From contig JAYWHD010000008.1 of the NCBI GenBank assembly GCA_043777895.1, forward strand, positions 1-5,143: 5,143 bases of DNA, written 5' to 3'. Each line of letters starts with the position of its first letter. Within the stretch, counting starts at the first letter, position 1. The DNA comes from JBDLSY01 sp043777895 (GTDB lineage: Bacteria; Pseudomonadota; Gammaproteobacteria; Burkholderiales; Burkholderiaceae_C). This document shows positions 1 through 5,143 of this stretch, one piece after another. The notes beneath the pieces were generated by a model. The model ran no database searches. It was not told the origin of the DNA and saw nothing but the letters and a program-made list of their open reading frames with translations. Position numbers and translations under genes: made by a program.

Positions 1-450
1 GACATTATCACTGGGTTTGTAGTGGATGTTTCATACGAATCATTGTCTAAAACAACAGGTTTAAGCACTTTGGGTGATGTCAATCTTGAAAAAGCTTTAA
101 GTTTATCTACACCGTTAGGCGGCCATTTAGTGACAGGTCACGTCGATGGATTAGGCCAAGTAGCCCATATTCAAGCTGTGGGTGAAAGCTGGCAATTAAT
201 CATAACAACACCGTTAGCCATGGCAAAGTTTTTTGCTATTAAAGGCAGTGCCGTTATTAATGGCGTATCTTTAACGGTTAATACCATTGATGACCATAAA
301 ACAGGCTGTAATTTGTCCTTTAATTTAATTCCGCATACGTGGAACAACACTACTTTATGTCAATTAAAACAAGGTGATAGCGTGAATTTAGAAATTGATT
401 TGGTGGCTCGGTATTTAGAACGTATGTTAAGTGCGCCTAAAATAATATAA
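1..450 (+). CDS. ribE: Riboflavin synthase alpha subunit, 5' end outside window
   Basis: This enzyme dismutates two 6,7-dimethyl-8-ribityllumazine molecules into riboflavin and 5-amino-6-ribitylaminouracil, the last step of riboflavin synthesis, in the cytosol. The reading frame is open from the first base, so the gene starts upstream; 149 residues are visible, and by comparison with the usual 200 to 220 residues about 60 are missing. The visible part holds the end of the first lumazine-binding barrel (LSKTTGLSTLGDVNLEKAL) and the whole second barrel, opening with GGHLVTGHVDG and continuing with NGVSLTVN and LIPHTWNNTTL, then the characteristic tail IDLVARYLERML. A GTG at 22 is in frame but lies inside the first barrel (GFVVDVSYES), so it is not the true start. 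The gene converges on the methyltransferase gene to its right. Gram-negative bacteria usually carry a single copy; some annotations call it ribC. Confidence 0.95.
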   Translation, partial: DIITGFVVDVSYESLSKTTGLSTLGDVNLEKALSLSTPLGGHLVTGHVDGLGQVAHIQAVGESWQLIITTPLAMAKFFAIKGSAVINGVSLTVNTIDDHKTGCNLSFNLIPHTWNNTTLCQLKQGDSVNLEIDLVARYLERMLSAPKII

Positions 451-466
451 ACAATATAAACAATAT
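444..466. repeat. 9-bp tandem repeat overlapping the ribE stop codon
   Basis: The unit AATATAAAC occurs at 444-452 and 453-461, followed by a partial copy AATAT at 462-466. The first copy contains the ribE stop codon TAA at 448-450. Because the unit is a multiple of three, the second copy places another in-frame TAA at 457-459. This looks like a small local duplication at the gene end. Confidence 0.8.
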
Positions 467-552
467 TAAAAAATGTTAAGACATATAAAAGCATTAATAC
501 CTATTAAAATATACCAAAAATATCAATAATTCTTAAAAATTATTAAGGGCTA
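451..552. other. Convergent intergenic gap between ribE and the methyltransferase gene
   Basis: This is a 102-bp, almost purely A/T stretch between two converging genes, where both transcripts should end. It has no GC-rich hairpin. The best inverted repeat is AATAATT at 525-531 with AATTATT at 538-544 around a 6-base loop; read on the minus strand it is followed by ATATTTTT, so it could be a weak bidirectional terminator, but a stem of only A-T pairs is poor evidence. The 11-mer CTATTAAAATA occurs at 501-511 and again at 550-560, the second copy covering the methyltransferase stop codon. Confidence 0.5.
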
Positions 553-1278
553 TTAAAATACAAATTTTGTAGAAAATACTCCATTTAATGCAGGTGCATC
601 GCACTCAAACAAAAATTCATTGCTAAATACTGTTTCACTGTTACGCGTAATACGCACCGCCTGCATCATCGGACTATGATGAACATCGCCGACCACCGTA
701 ATTAATCTTCCTTTGATAGACAGTGTATTTAAAAAAACTTGTGATAGACTGTTTAGACTAGGCACACTGCCTGACAACATTATCAAATCCCAACCACGTT
801 CACCCGCGTGTTGTATCGCCCTCTGAAAACCACAGCCTTGCTCAACATTAACATTGTCTAATAAAGACTGCTTTAGTGCATCACGGGCAGACGTAATTAA
901 AGATTGAATCGTCTCAAATGTAACCACTTGTGCCGCAGAAAATCCAAGCAATGCAGCCATATAACCTGAACCCGTACCTACTTCTAATACCCGCTCAGTA
1001 GCACTAGGATTAGCGGCTTGTAATAACCTTGCTTCTAATTTAGGCGACAACATAAATTGTCCTTGCCCAAGCGGCAATTGAGTGTCTACAAAAGCCAAAG
1101 CTTGTGAGTGATTCGGTACAAATAACTCACGCTTTACATGACGCAATAAATTCAATACTTTTTCGTCCAACACACCCCAAGGACGAATCTGCTGCTCAAT
1201 CATGTTAAATCTAGCGTGTTCGGCAGAAAATTCGTAATCAAGCGAGATTGAATCAGTTAAATTAGCGGATAGTATCAT
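553..1278 (-). CDS. PCMT-family SAM-dependent methyltransferase, diverged protein-L-isoaspartate O-methyltransferase homologue
   Basis: The 241-residue product belongs to the protein-L-isoaspartate O-methyltransferase family, which uses SAM to methylate isoaspartyl residues in damaged proteins. An N-terminal helical region (ARFNMIEQQIRPWGVLDEKV, 22-41, then RELFVP, 50-55) precedes the SAM-binding motif VLEVGTGSGY at 97-106; WDLIMLSGSVP lies later in the Rossmann fold, and the protein ends in the aromatic tail FVF. In true Pcm enzymes the loop before the SAM motif reads roughly GQTISQP, with a conserved Ser; here it is GQGQFMLSPKLEARLLQA (71-88), with Phe and Leu in place of the Thr and Ser. 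That form resembles a proteobacterial paralogous subgroup, often near tolC, whose substrate I do not know to be established, so repair activity should not be assumed. The start at 1278 is the only usual start codon before the conserved region and adds about 15 residues; no clear Shine-Dalgarno is visible upstream. The gene lies 86 bp after aspS on the same strand. Confidence 0.87.
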   Translation of the reverse strand: MILSANLTDSISLDYEFSAEHARFNMIEQQIRPWGVLDEKVLNLLRHVKRELFVPNHSQALAFVDTQLPLGQGQFMLSPKLEARLLQAANPSATERVLEVGTGSGYMAALLGFSAAQVVTFETIQSLITSARDALKQSLLDNVNVEQGCGFQRAIQHAGERGWDLIMLSGSVPSLNSLSQVFLNTLSIKGRLITVVGDVHHSPMMQAVRITRNSETVFSNEFLFECDAPALNGVFSTKFVF

Positions 1279-1322
1279 ACATTTATATAAAATTTTCTTT
1301 TTAAACTTGTTTATTTAAATAG

Positions 1323-1356
1323 TTTTAATGAGGTGTTAATTTTAATGAGGTGTTAA
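1323..1356. repeat. Perfect 17-bp tandem duplication in the aspS-methyltransferase gap
   Basis: TTTTAATGAGGTGTTAA occurs at 1323-1339 and again, without spacer or mismatch, at 1340-1356. It fills much of the 86-bp gap downstream of aspS and lies 45 to 78 bp before the methyltransferase start, where a promoter for that gene could sit. The rest of the gap is A/T-rich with no clear promoter. A 6-bp inverted repeat, TTAAGT/ACTTAA (1353-1368), spans the aspS stop codon but has no following T-run on the minus strand. Confidence 0.9.
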
Positions 1357-1364
1357 GTTGATAC

Positions 1365-3188
1365 TTAATTAGCTATGACTGCCGTGTTACGTAAACGAAT
1401 ATGAAGCTCACGCAACTGCTTTTCATCAACCAAACTAGGCGCTTGGGTTAATAAACATTGTGCACGTTGCGTTTTTGGAAAAGCAATAACATCACGGATT
1501 GATTCAGACCCAGTCATTAAAGTAACAATACGGTCTAAACCAAAGGCTAAACCACCGTGCGGCGGCGCACCGTATTGCAAAGCATCTAATAAAAATCCGA
1601 ACTTAGCTTGTGCTTCATCTGCTTGAATATTTAATGCTTTAAATACTTTACTTTGCACATCAGCACGGTGAATACGTACACTGCCTCCGCCTAATTCCCA
1701 ACCATTGAGCACCATATCATAAGCTTTAGCAATTACTTTTGCTGGGTCACTGTCTAAGTAATCTTCGTGTCCATCTTTAGGGGCTGTAAACGGGTGATGC
1801 ATGGCATTCCAGCGTTGGCTGTCTTCGTCATATTCAAACATCGGAAAATCCACTACCCATAGAGGTGCCCATTGCCCTATTAATAAACCCGTCGATTTAC
1901 CAAATTCACTCTGGCCTATTTTGACGCGTAATGCACCTAACGCATCATTAACAATTTTGGCTTTATCAGCACCAAACACAATTAAGTCGCCTGTTTGTGC
2001 GCCAGTACGATGCAAAATAGCATCAATGGCTGCTTGATGAAGGTTTTTTACAATCGGGCTTTGTAAACCTTCATTTGCGTTCGCCGCATTGGCTTTTGAA
2101 AGGTCATTGACTTTAATCCAAGCTAAACCTTTAGCCCCATAAATAGCAACGAATTGAGTAAATTCATCAATTTCCTTGCGAGAAATACTAGCCCCATTAG
2201 GAATTCTAATCGCAGCAACACGGCCACCTTGCATATTTGCAGCGGCACTAAATACTTTAAAATCAACACTGTGCATTACATCAGTTAATTCAGTTAAAAC
2301 CAACTGCACCCGCAAATCAGGTTTGTCTGAACCATAAAGATACATAGCATCAGAAAATTTCATTACAGGAAACGGATTGGGTAACTCAATATTTAAAGCC
2401 TCACGAAACACATGGCGTGCCATATCCTCAAATATATCACGAATAGCTTGCTCATCTAAGAAGCTGACTTCACAATCAATTTGTGTAAATTCTGGCTGAC
2501 GATCAGCACGCAAATCTTCATCACGAAAACATTTTGTAATTTGATAATAGCGATCAAAACCAGATACCATTAACAATTGTTTAAATAATTGCGGTGATTG
2601 TGGCAAAGCAAAAAACTGCCCATCATGAACACGGCTTGGGACTAAATAATCGCGAGCCCCTTCAGGCGTTGATTTTGTCAGCATCGGTGTTTCAATATCA
2701 ATAAACCCCAACTGGTCTAAATAATTACGAACCAACATCGCTACTTTATAGCGTAAACGCATATTGCGTTGCATTACAGGGCGGCGTAAATCTAACACAC
2801 GGTGTTCTAAGCGTGTCATTTCATTTAAATTATTATCATCTAATTGAAAAGGTGGTGTAACTGACGCATTCAAAACAATCAAGTGCTGACATAAAACTTC
2901 TATAGCCCCACTGTTTAAATCTGAATTAACCGTACCTTCTGGACGCAAGCGTACTGTACCGACTACTTCTAAACAAAACTCACCACGGACTTTTTCTGCA
3001 ACAGAAAACATATTCACATTAACTGGGTCACATACAATTTGTATCAACCCCTCTCTGTCACGTAAATCAATAAAAATGATACCGCCGTGATCACGGCGAC
3101 GGTGTGCCCACCCTTTTAAAGTCACTGTTTGATTGGTATAGGCTTCGGTAATTAAACCGCAATAGTTCGTGCGTAAAGAAGTAATCAT
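1365..3188 (-). CDS. aspS: Aspartyl-tRNA synthetase, bacterial type, probably non-discriminating
   Basis: This cytosolic class IIb synthetase charges tRNA(Asp) with aspartate using ATP. The 607 residues match the usual bacterial length. An N-terminal OB-fold anticodon-binding domain (about 1-105, with GWAHRRRDHGG at 26-36 and IDLRDREGL at 40-48) is followed by the catalytic core: motif 1 around GFIDIETPMLT (161-171), the aspartate-site stretch ALPQSPQLFKQ (194-204), and motif 2 FRDEDLRADRQPEFTQ (221-236). The bacterial GAD insertion lies at about 290-430, and motif 3 GAPPHGGLAFGLDR at 540-553 carries the ATP-binding Arg. His34 and Gly85 (in RLRPEG) correspond to the residues found in non-discriminating enzymes such as that of Pseudomonas aeruginosa, whereas E. 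coli has LG in place of HG, so this enzyme probably also charges tRNA(Asn). The start at 3188 fits the family N-terminus (L-R-T-N-Y-C-G follows within a few residues). No obvious Shine-Dalgarno precedes it. The gene lies 191 bp downstream of the DUF502 gene. Confidence 0.97.
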   Translation of the reverse strand: MITSLRTNYCGLITEAYTNQTVTLKGWAHRRRDHGGIIFIDLRDREGLIQIVCDPVNVNMFSVAEKVRGEFCLEVVGTVRLRPEGTVNSDLNSGAIEVLCQHLIVLNASVTPPFQLDDNNLNEMTRLEHRVLDLRRPVMQRNMRLRYKVAMLVRNYLDQLGFIDIETPMLTKSTPEGARDYLVPSRVHDGQFFALPQSPQLFKQLLMVSGFDRYYQITKCFRDEDLRADRQPEFTQIDCEVSFLDEQAIRDIFEDMARHVFREALNIELPNPFPVMKFSDAMYLYGSDKPDLRVQLVLTELTDVMHSVDFKVFSAAANMQGGRVAAIRIPNGASISRKEIDEFTQFVAIYGAKGLAWIKVNDLSKANAANANEGLQSPIVKNLHQAAIDAILHRTGAQTGDLIVFGADKAKIVNDALGALRVKIGQSEFGKSTGLLIGQWAPLWVVDFPMFEYDEDSQRWNAMHHPFTAPKDGHEDYLDSDPAKVIAKAYDMVLNGWELGGGSVRIHRADVQSKVFKALNIQADEAQAKFGFLLDALQYGAPPHGGLAFGLDRIVTLMTGSESIRDVIAFPKTQRAQCLLTQAPSLVDEKQLRELHIRLRNTAVIAN

Positions 3189-3221
3189 AGAAGTTTGGAT
3201 AATGACATAAAAAAATGAGTG

Positions 3222-3254
3222 TTATTGATATTTATTGATATTTATTGATATTTA
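3222..3254. repeat. 10-bp tandem repeat, three copies, upstream of aspS
   Basis: TTATTGATAT occurs perfectly at 3222-3231, 3232-3241 and 3242-3251, with a partial TTA at 3252-3254. It is the first of four successive arrays in the aspS upstream gap and lies 34 to 66 bp before the aspS start codon, a distance at which a promoter or the untranslated leader would be expected. Confidence 0.9.
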
Positions 3255-3260
3255 GTATGT

Positions 3261-3282
3261 ATTTATTACATATTTATTACAT
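3261..3282. repeat. 11-bp tandem repeat, two copies, upstream of aspS
   Basis: ATTTATTACAT occurs perfectly at 3261-3271 and 3272-3282, and a shortened related sequence TTATTA follows at 3283-3288. The unit differs from the 10-bp array before it and the 11-bp array after it, although all three are rich in ATTTA or TTATT steps. Confidence 0.8.
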
Positions 3283-3290
3283 TTATTATG

Positions 3291-3331
3291 TATTTAATGT
3301 GTATTTAATGTGTATTTAATCTGTATTTAAT
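3291..3331. repeat. 11-bp tandem repeat, nearly four copies, upstream of aspS
   Basis: TATTTAATGTG occurs at 3291-3301 and 3302-3312, then TATTTAATCTG with one change at 3313-3323, and a partial TATTTAAT at 3324-3331. The single difference in the third copy suggests this array is slightly older than its perfect neighbours. Confidence 0.9.
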
Positions 3332-3346
3332 TTATGTATAGTTTTT

Positions 3347-3375
3347 ATATATGGTTTATATATATGGTTTATATT
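3347..3375. repeat. 13-bp tandem repeat, two copies, just past the DUF502 stop
   Basis: ATATATGGTTTAT occurs perfectly at 3347-3359 and 3360-3372, followed by ATT of a further partial copy. The array begins only a few bases beyond the DUF502 stop codon (3380-3382, minus strand). Where a terminator might be expected there is this repeat, with no GC-rich stem and no adjoining T-run. Confidence 0.85.
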
Positions 3376-3379
3376 TAGT

Positions 3380-4009
3380 TTACTGACCTAGAGAAAGAGA
3401 CAAAGCGGTTTTAGGCACAACAACACCCATACTGACGACATACTTTAAAGCTTCATCAACACTCATAGACAAAGGCTTGGTGTCTGATTTTAATACAATC
3501 AAGAAAAACCCGCTGGTTGGATTAGGCGTGGTCGGCACAAAAACACTAATATGCTCACCACTAAGTTGGTCTGCAATGTCTACAGCGGGTTTGCCTGTTT
3601 GAAATGCAACCGTCCACACACCTGCACGAGGATATTGAACCAATACCGCCGTTTTAAAGGCATTACCACTGTCGGATAATAAAGTGTCTGACACTTGTTT
3701 AACACTAGAATAAATAGTCCGTACAACAGGAATATAGCCTAAGAGCTTATCCCAAAAAAACAGCAACTGGCGGCCTAAAAAATTAGCGGCTAATATACCA
3801 GTTATTAATACAATTAATAAAGCAAATAAAACACCTAAGCCAGGCAAACTTTTTGGTAAATGCAATAAAGGCAACCAAATTTCAGGCCGCCAGTCATCGG
3901 GTAATATACGTAGCAAACCGTCCATTACGCCCACAACCGCTGAAATAACCCAAACCGTAATAGCCAGTGGTACCCATACCAATAAACCAGTCATTAAATA
4001 TTTTTTCAT
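3380..4009 (-). CDS. DUF502 family inner-membrane protein
   Basis: This 209-residue protein matches the DUF502 family, a conserved bacterial membrane protein group of unknown biochemical role. Two hydrophobic segments, about residues 4-29 and 57-80, should cross the inner membrane, separated by a short Pro/Trp-rich stretch (37-56). Family signatures follow: IPVVRTIYSSVKQ at 93-105, VPTTPNPTSGF at 158-168, and a C-terminal MSVDEALKYVVSMGVV segment. The likely arrangement is two N-terminal helices with a soluble C-terminal domain of about 125 residues; I cannot tell its side of the membrane from sequence alone. The ATG at 4007-4009 overlaps the stop of the zinc-ribbon gene by 4 bp (ATGA), implying translational coupling; only a weak GTGAG precedes it. 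The zinc-ribbon/DUF502/aspS order is, to my knowledge, common in beta- and gammaproteobacteria, but a functional link with translation has not been shown that I know of. Confidence 0.92.
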   Translation of the reverse strand: MKKYLMTGLLVWVPLAITVWVISAVVGVMDGLLRILPDDWRPEIWLPLLHLPKSLPGLGVLFALLIVLITGILAANFLGRQLLFFWDKLLGYIPVVRTIYSSVKQVSDTLLSDSGNAFKTAVLVQYPRAGVWTVAFQTGKPAVDIADQLSGEHISVFVPTTPNPTSGFFLIVLKSDTKPLSMSVDEALKYVVSMGVVVPKTALSLSLGQ

Positions 4010-4284
4010 GGTGTACTCACAGAGGGTGTATTTGCAACAGTATTAGGTACAGTAGTAGACGATGGAGCTTGAGATACGGCTTCTTTTTGAGTGCTTTTTT
4101 CACGAAAATCAGTGGCGTACCAGCCAGTACCTTTTAGAGCAAAACCAGCACTAGTAAGTTGTTTAACAAAGGTATCTTGTAAACATACCGTACACACTAA
4201 TAACGGCGGATCGCTAATTTTACGTAAAAAATCTTGTGAATGCTGGCAGTCTATGTTAGAACAGCGATAAGCATAGATAGGCAT
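4006..4284 (-). CDS. FmdB-family zinc-ribbon protein
   Basis: A small 92-residue protein of the FmdB/CxxC_CxxC_SSSS zinc-ribbon family. It begins with the typical MPIYAYRC, has cysteines at 8, 13, 31 and 34 that should hold one zinc ion, and continues with ISDPPL (23-28) and the conserved GFALKGTGWYATDF (47-60). The first pair is spaced C-X4-C (C8, C13), whereas many members have C-X2-C. From about 65 to the end the sequence is a Ser/Thr/Pro/Ala/Val-rich, probably disordered tail. Proposed roles for the family, mainly as a regulator, rest on weak evidence, so no function is assigned. The start at 4284 is fixed by the family N-terminus; GGAA lies several bases upstream as a possible weak ribosome binding site. 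It overlaps the DUF502 start by 4 bp and follows lpxH after a 124-bp gap. Confidence 0.92.
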   Translation of the reverse strand: MPIYAYRCSNIDCQHSQDFLRKISDPPLLVCTVCLQDTFVKQLTSAGFALKGTGWYATDFREKSTQKEAVSQAPSSTTVPNTVANTPSVSTP

Positions 4285-4317
4285 AAGGGTTATTTCCGAT
4301 GAATTAAAAAAATGTGG

Positions 4318-4351
4318 TTTTATTAATTTAATATTAATTTTTTATTAATTT
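4318..4351. repeat. Phased 11-bp A/T repeat upstream of the zinc-ribbon gene
   Basis: TATTAATTT occurs at 4321-4329, 4332-4340 and 4343-4351, exactly 11 bp apart, with A/T-only spacers. The longer TTTTATTAATTT matches at 4318-4329 and 4340-4351. AATTT runs spaced about one helical turn apart are of the kind that can bend DNA. The block lies about 34 to 67 bp before the zinc-ribbon start, where an upstream promoter element could be. Confidence 0.75.
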
Positions 4352-4372
4352 TATTGTTGATTTTATTGTTGA
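4349..4372. repeat. Perfect 12-bp tandem duplication in the lpxH-zinc ribbon gap
   Basis: TTTTATTGTTGA occurs at 4349-4360 and 4361-4372 without mismatch, adjoining the phased A/T block and sharing its last three bases. The rest of the 124-bp gap (4285-4408) holds no convincing terminator for lpxH and no gene. Confidence 0.88.
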
Positions 4373-4408
4373 TTTATTATTTACTATTAGCCTACTATTG
4401 TAAAGGTT

Positions 4409-5143
4409 TCATAAGAATACGCATAACTGAAGATTAACTTTTGCTAATAAAACCGCATAGACAATTGAATATTGATTATGTTCGTCCCAATCGCCCAACA
4501 CATATTTAGACACTGCCCCGTCATATTTATCATTTAATTGCCGTATACCTGGTTTATGGGTATGCCCATGTAATATTACGTGACAATTGTGCAGGGTAGC
4601 TGCCGCTAATACTGTGTTGTCCTCTACGTCCATAATATCAACTGACTGAACAGATTGTTTAGAATTTTTTTCACAACTGATATGGGCTTTAGCGTTTACT
4701 CGGTATGCTTTAACTTGAGCTTGCCTAAGGTGTAGCGGTTGTGCTAAAAAACTCATTTGCCATTGTACTTGGCGGCTGGTGGAACGAAATTGTTGGTATT
4801 GAATATCTAATGTACACCATTCATCGCCGTGTGCTAACAAAACATTGTTGTAAGTATTATTATGCTGGTATTGCTTTAATACGCAAGGACTGGCTAACAA
4901 CTCTAAATGACACCGTTGTATAAAGTGTTGTCCTACCATAAAATCGCGGTTTCCTGGCATAAATGCCACACGAACTCCCCGCGAATGCAGCGCTAAAAAG
5001 ACAGTTTCAACGGCAATAATGATAGGGCTACGGTCATCATCACCACAATACGCTTCAAATAAATCACCTAATACAATTAAATATTGCGTATTTAATGGGT
5101 TAATTTTTTCACAAAAATGTTGGAATTTTTCTAAAAGATACGG
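4409..5143 (-). CDS. lpxH: UDP-2,3-diacylglucosamine hydrolase, N-terminus outside window
   Basis: LpxH hydrolyses UDP-2,3-diacylglucosamine to lipid X and UMP in lipid A synthesis, as a peripheral inner-membrane metallophosphoesterase using manganese. The frame is open to the right edge, giving 244 visible residues. Metal-site motifs appear in order: GDLFEAYCGDDD (26-37), GNRDF (64-68), AHGDEWC (104-110) and HGHTH (192-196), with SVDIMDV (167-173) matching the E. coli LAIMDV region and VLGDW near the end. Aligned with E. coli LpxH, Asp27 and Asn65 match D41 and N79 with the same offset of 14, so about 14 residues, including the first Asp-X-His motif, lie beyond the window. A short insertion (about 5 residues, near QHNNTYNN) separates the second and third motifs. 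A GTG at 4967-4969 is in frame but lies inside the conserved core (VAFMPGNRDF) and is not the start. The gene precedes the zinc-ribbon gene by 124 bp on the same strand. Confidence 0.95.
   Translation of the reverse strand, partial: PYLLEKFQHFCEKINPLNTQYLIVLGDLFEAYCGDDDRSPIIIAVETVFLALHSRGVRVAFMPGNRDFMVGQHFIQRCHLELLASPCVLKQYQHNNTYNNVLLAHGDEWCTLDIQYQQFRSTSRQVQWQMSFLAQPLHLRQAQVKAYRVNAKAHISCEKNSKQSVQSVDIMDVEDNTVLAAATLHNCHVILHGHTHKPGIRQLNDKYDGAVSKYVLGDWDEHNQYSIVYAVLLAKVNLQLCVFL

Noticed and set aside
525..544. AATAATT/AATTATT inverted repeat as a terminator
   Set aside because: The stem is only 7 A-T pairs in an A/T-rich stretch where such repeats arise by chance; not called as a terminator feature.
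1353..1368. TTAAGT/ACTTAA hairpin over the aspS stop codon
   Set aside because: The stem is 6 bp with one G-C pair and no T-run follows on the minus strand, so it does not look like an intrinsic terminator.
1801..2037. A 78-codon plus-strand open frame inside aspS
   Set aside because: It lies wholly antisense to the strongly conserved aspS catalytic and insertion region, has no recognisable domain, and is best explained as a frame shadow.
3222..3375. CRISPR array or replication-origin iterons
   Set aside because: Units are 10 to 13 bp, abut directly without spacers, and change from array to array. No cas, dnaA or plasmid replication gene is nearby.
3189..3379. Specific sigma-70 promoter for aspS
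   Set aside because: So many TATAAT-like matches occur in this A/T-rich repeat DNA, with no good TTGACA-like partner, that no choice can be supported.
4741..4923. A 60-codon plus-strand open frame inside lpxH
   Set aside because: It is antisense to the lpxH core with its metal-site motifs and shows no family resemblance.
4409..4969. Treating lpxH as a short gene starting at the GTG near 4969
   Set aside because: The frame stays open to the window edge and the upstream part encodes the conserved GDLFEAYCGDDD metal-site motif, so the gene is cut by the window, not truncated.

Overview
The window reads as a compact chromosomal segment of an AT-rich Gram-negative proteobacterium, most likely a gammaproteobacterium. 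The reasons are: an LpxH-type UDP-2,3-diacylglucosamine hydrolase (an outer-membrane lipid A enzyme typical of beta- and gammaproteobacteria), a full-length bacterial-type AspRS very like the Pseudomonas enzyme as I recall it, and a diverged PCMT-family methyltransferase of the kind found in proteobacteria. I cannot name the genus. All genes look like housekeeping genes; I see no tRNA or rRNA gene, insertion sequence, CRISPR array, phage gene or defence system.

Layout: the 3' three-quarters of a riboflavin synthase gene (ribE) runs rightward from the left edge to 450. Everything else is on the minus strand. Read in the direction of transcription from the right edge: lpxH (5' end cut off by the window), an FmdB-type zinc-ribbon protein, a DUF502 membrane protein whose start overlaps the zinc-ribbon stop by 4 bp, aspS, and a PCMT-like methyltransferase that converges on ribE across a 102-bp gap. 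The two small middle genes are translationally coupled. The others are separated by 86 to 191 bp of very AT-rich DNA, so the five may form one transcript or have several internal promoters. I could not place a promoter or a classical terminator with confidence.

Functionally the genes do not form one pathway: lipid A synthesis (lpxH), riboflavin synthesis (ribE), translation (aspS), a membrane protein of unknown function (DUF502), a small zinc ribbon, and a SAM-dependent methyltransferase. The AspRS carries the His and Gly residues associated with the non-discriminating type, which predicts that the host makes Asn-tRNA(Asn) with the GatCAB amidotransferase.

The least ordinary signal is outside the genes. 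All four intergenic gaps hold short perfect or near-perfect tandem duplications with units of 9 to 17 bp, different in each gap; the 191-bp gap before aspS is largely built from four successive arrays of different sequence. I noticed no comparable repeats in the coding sequence. Most units are 10 to 12 bp, close to one helical turn. This may be slippage-driven growth of spacer DNA, or it may have a structural role; the sequence alone does not decide.
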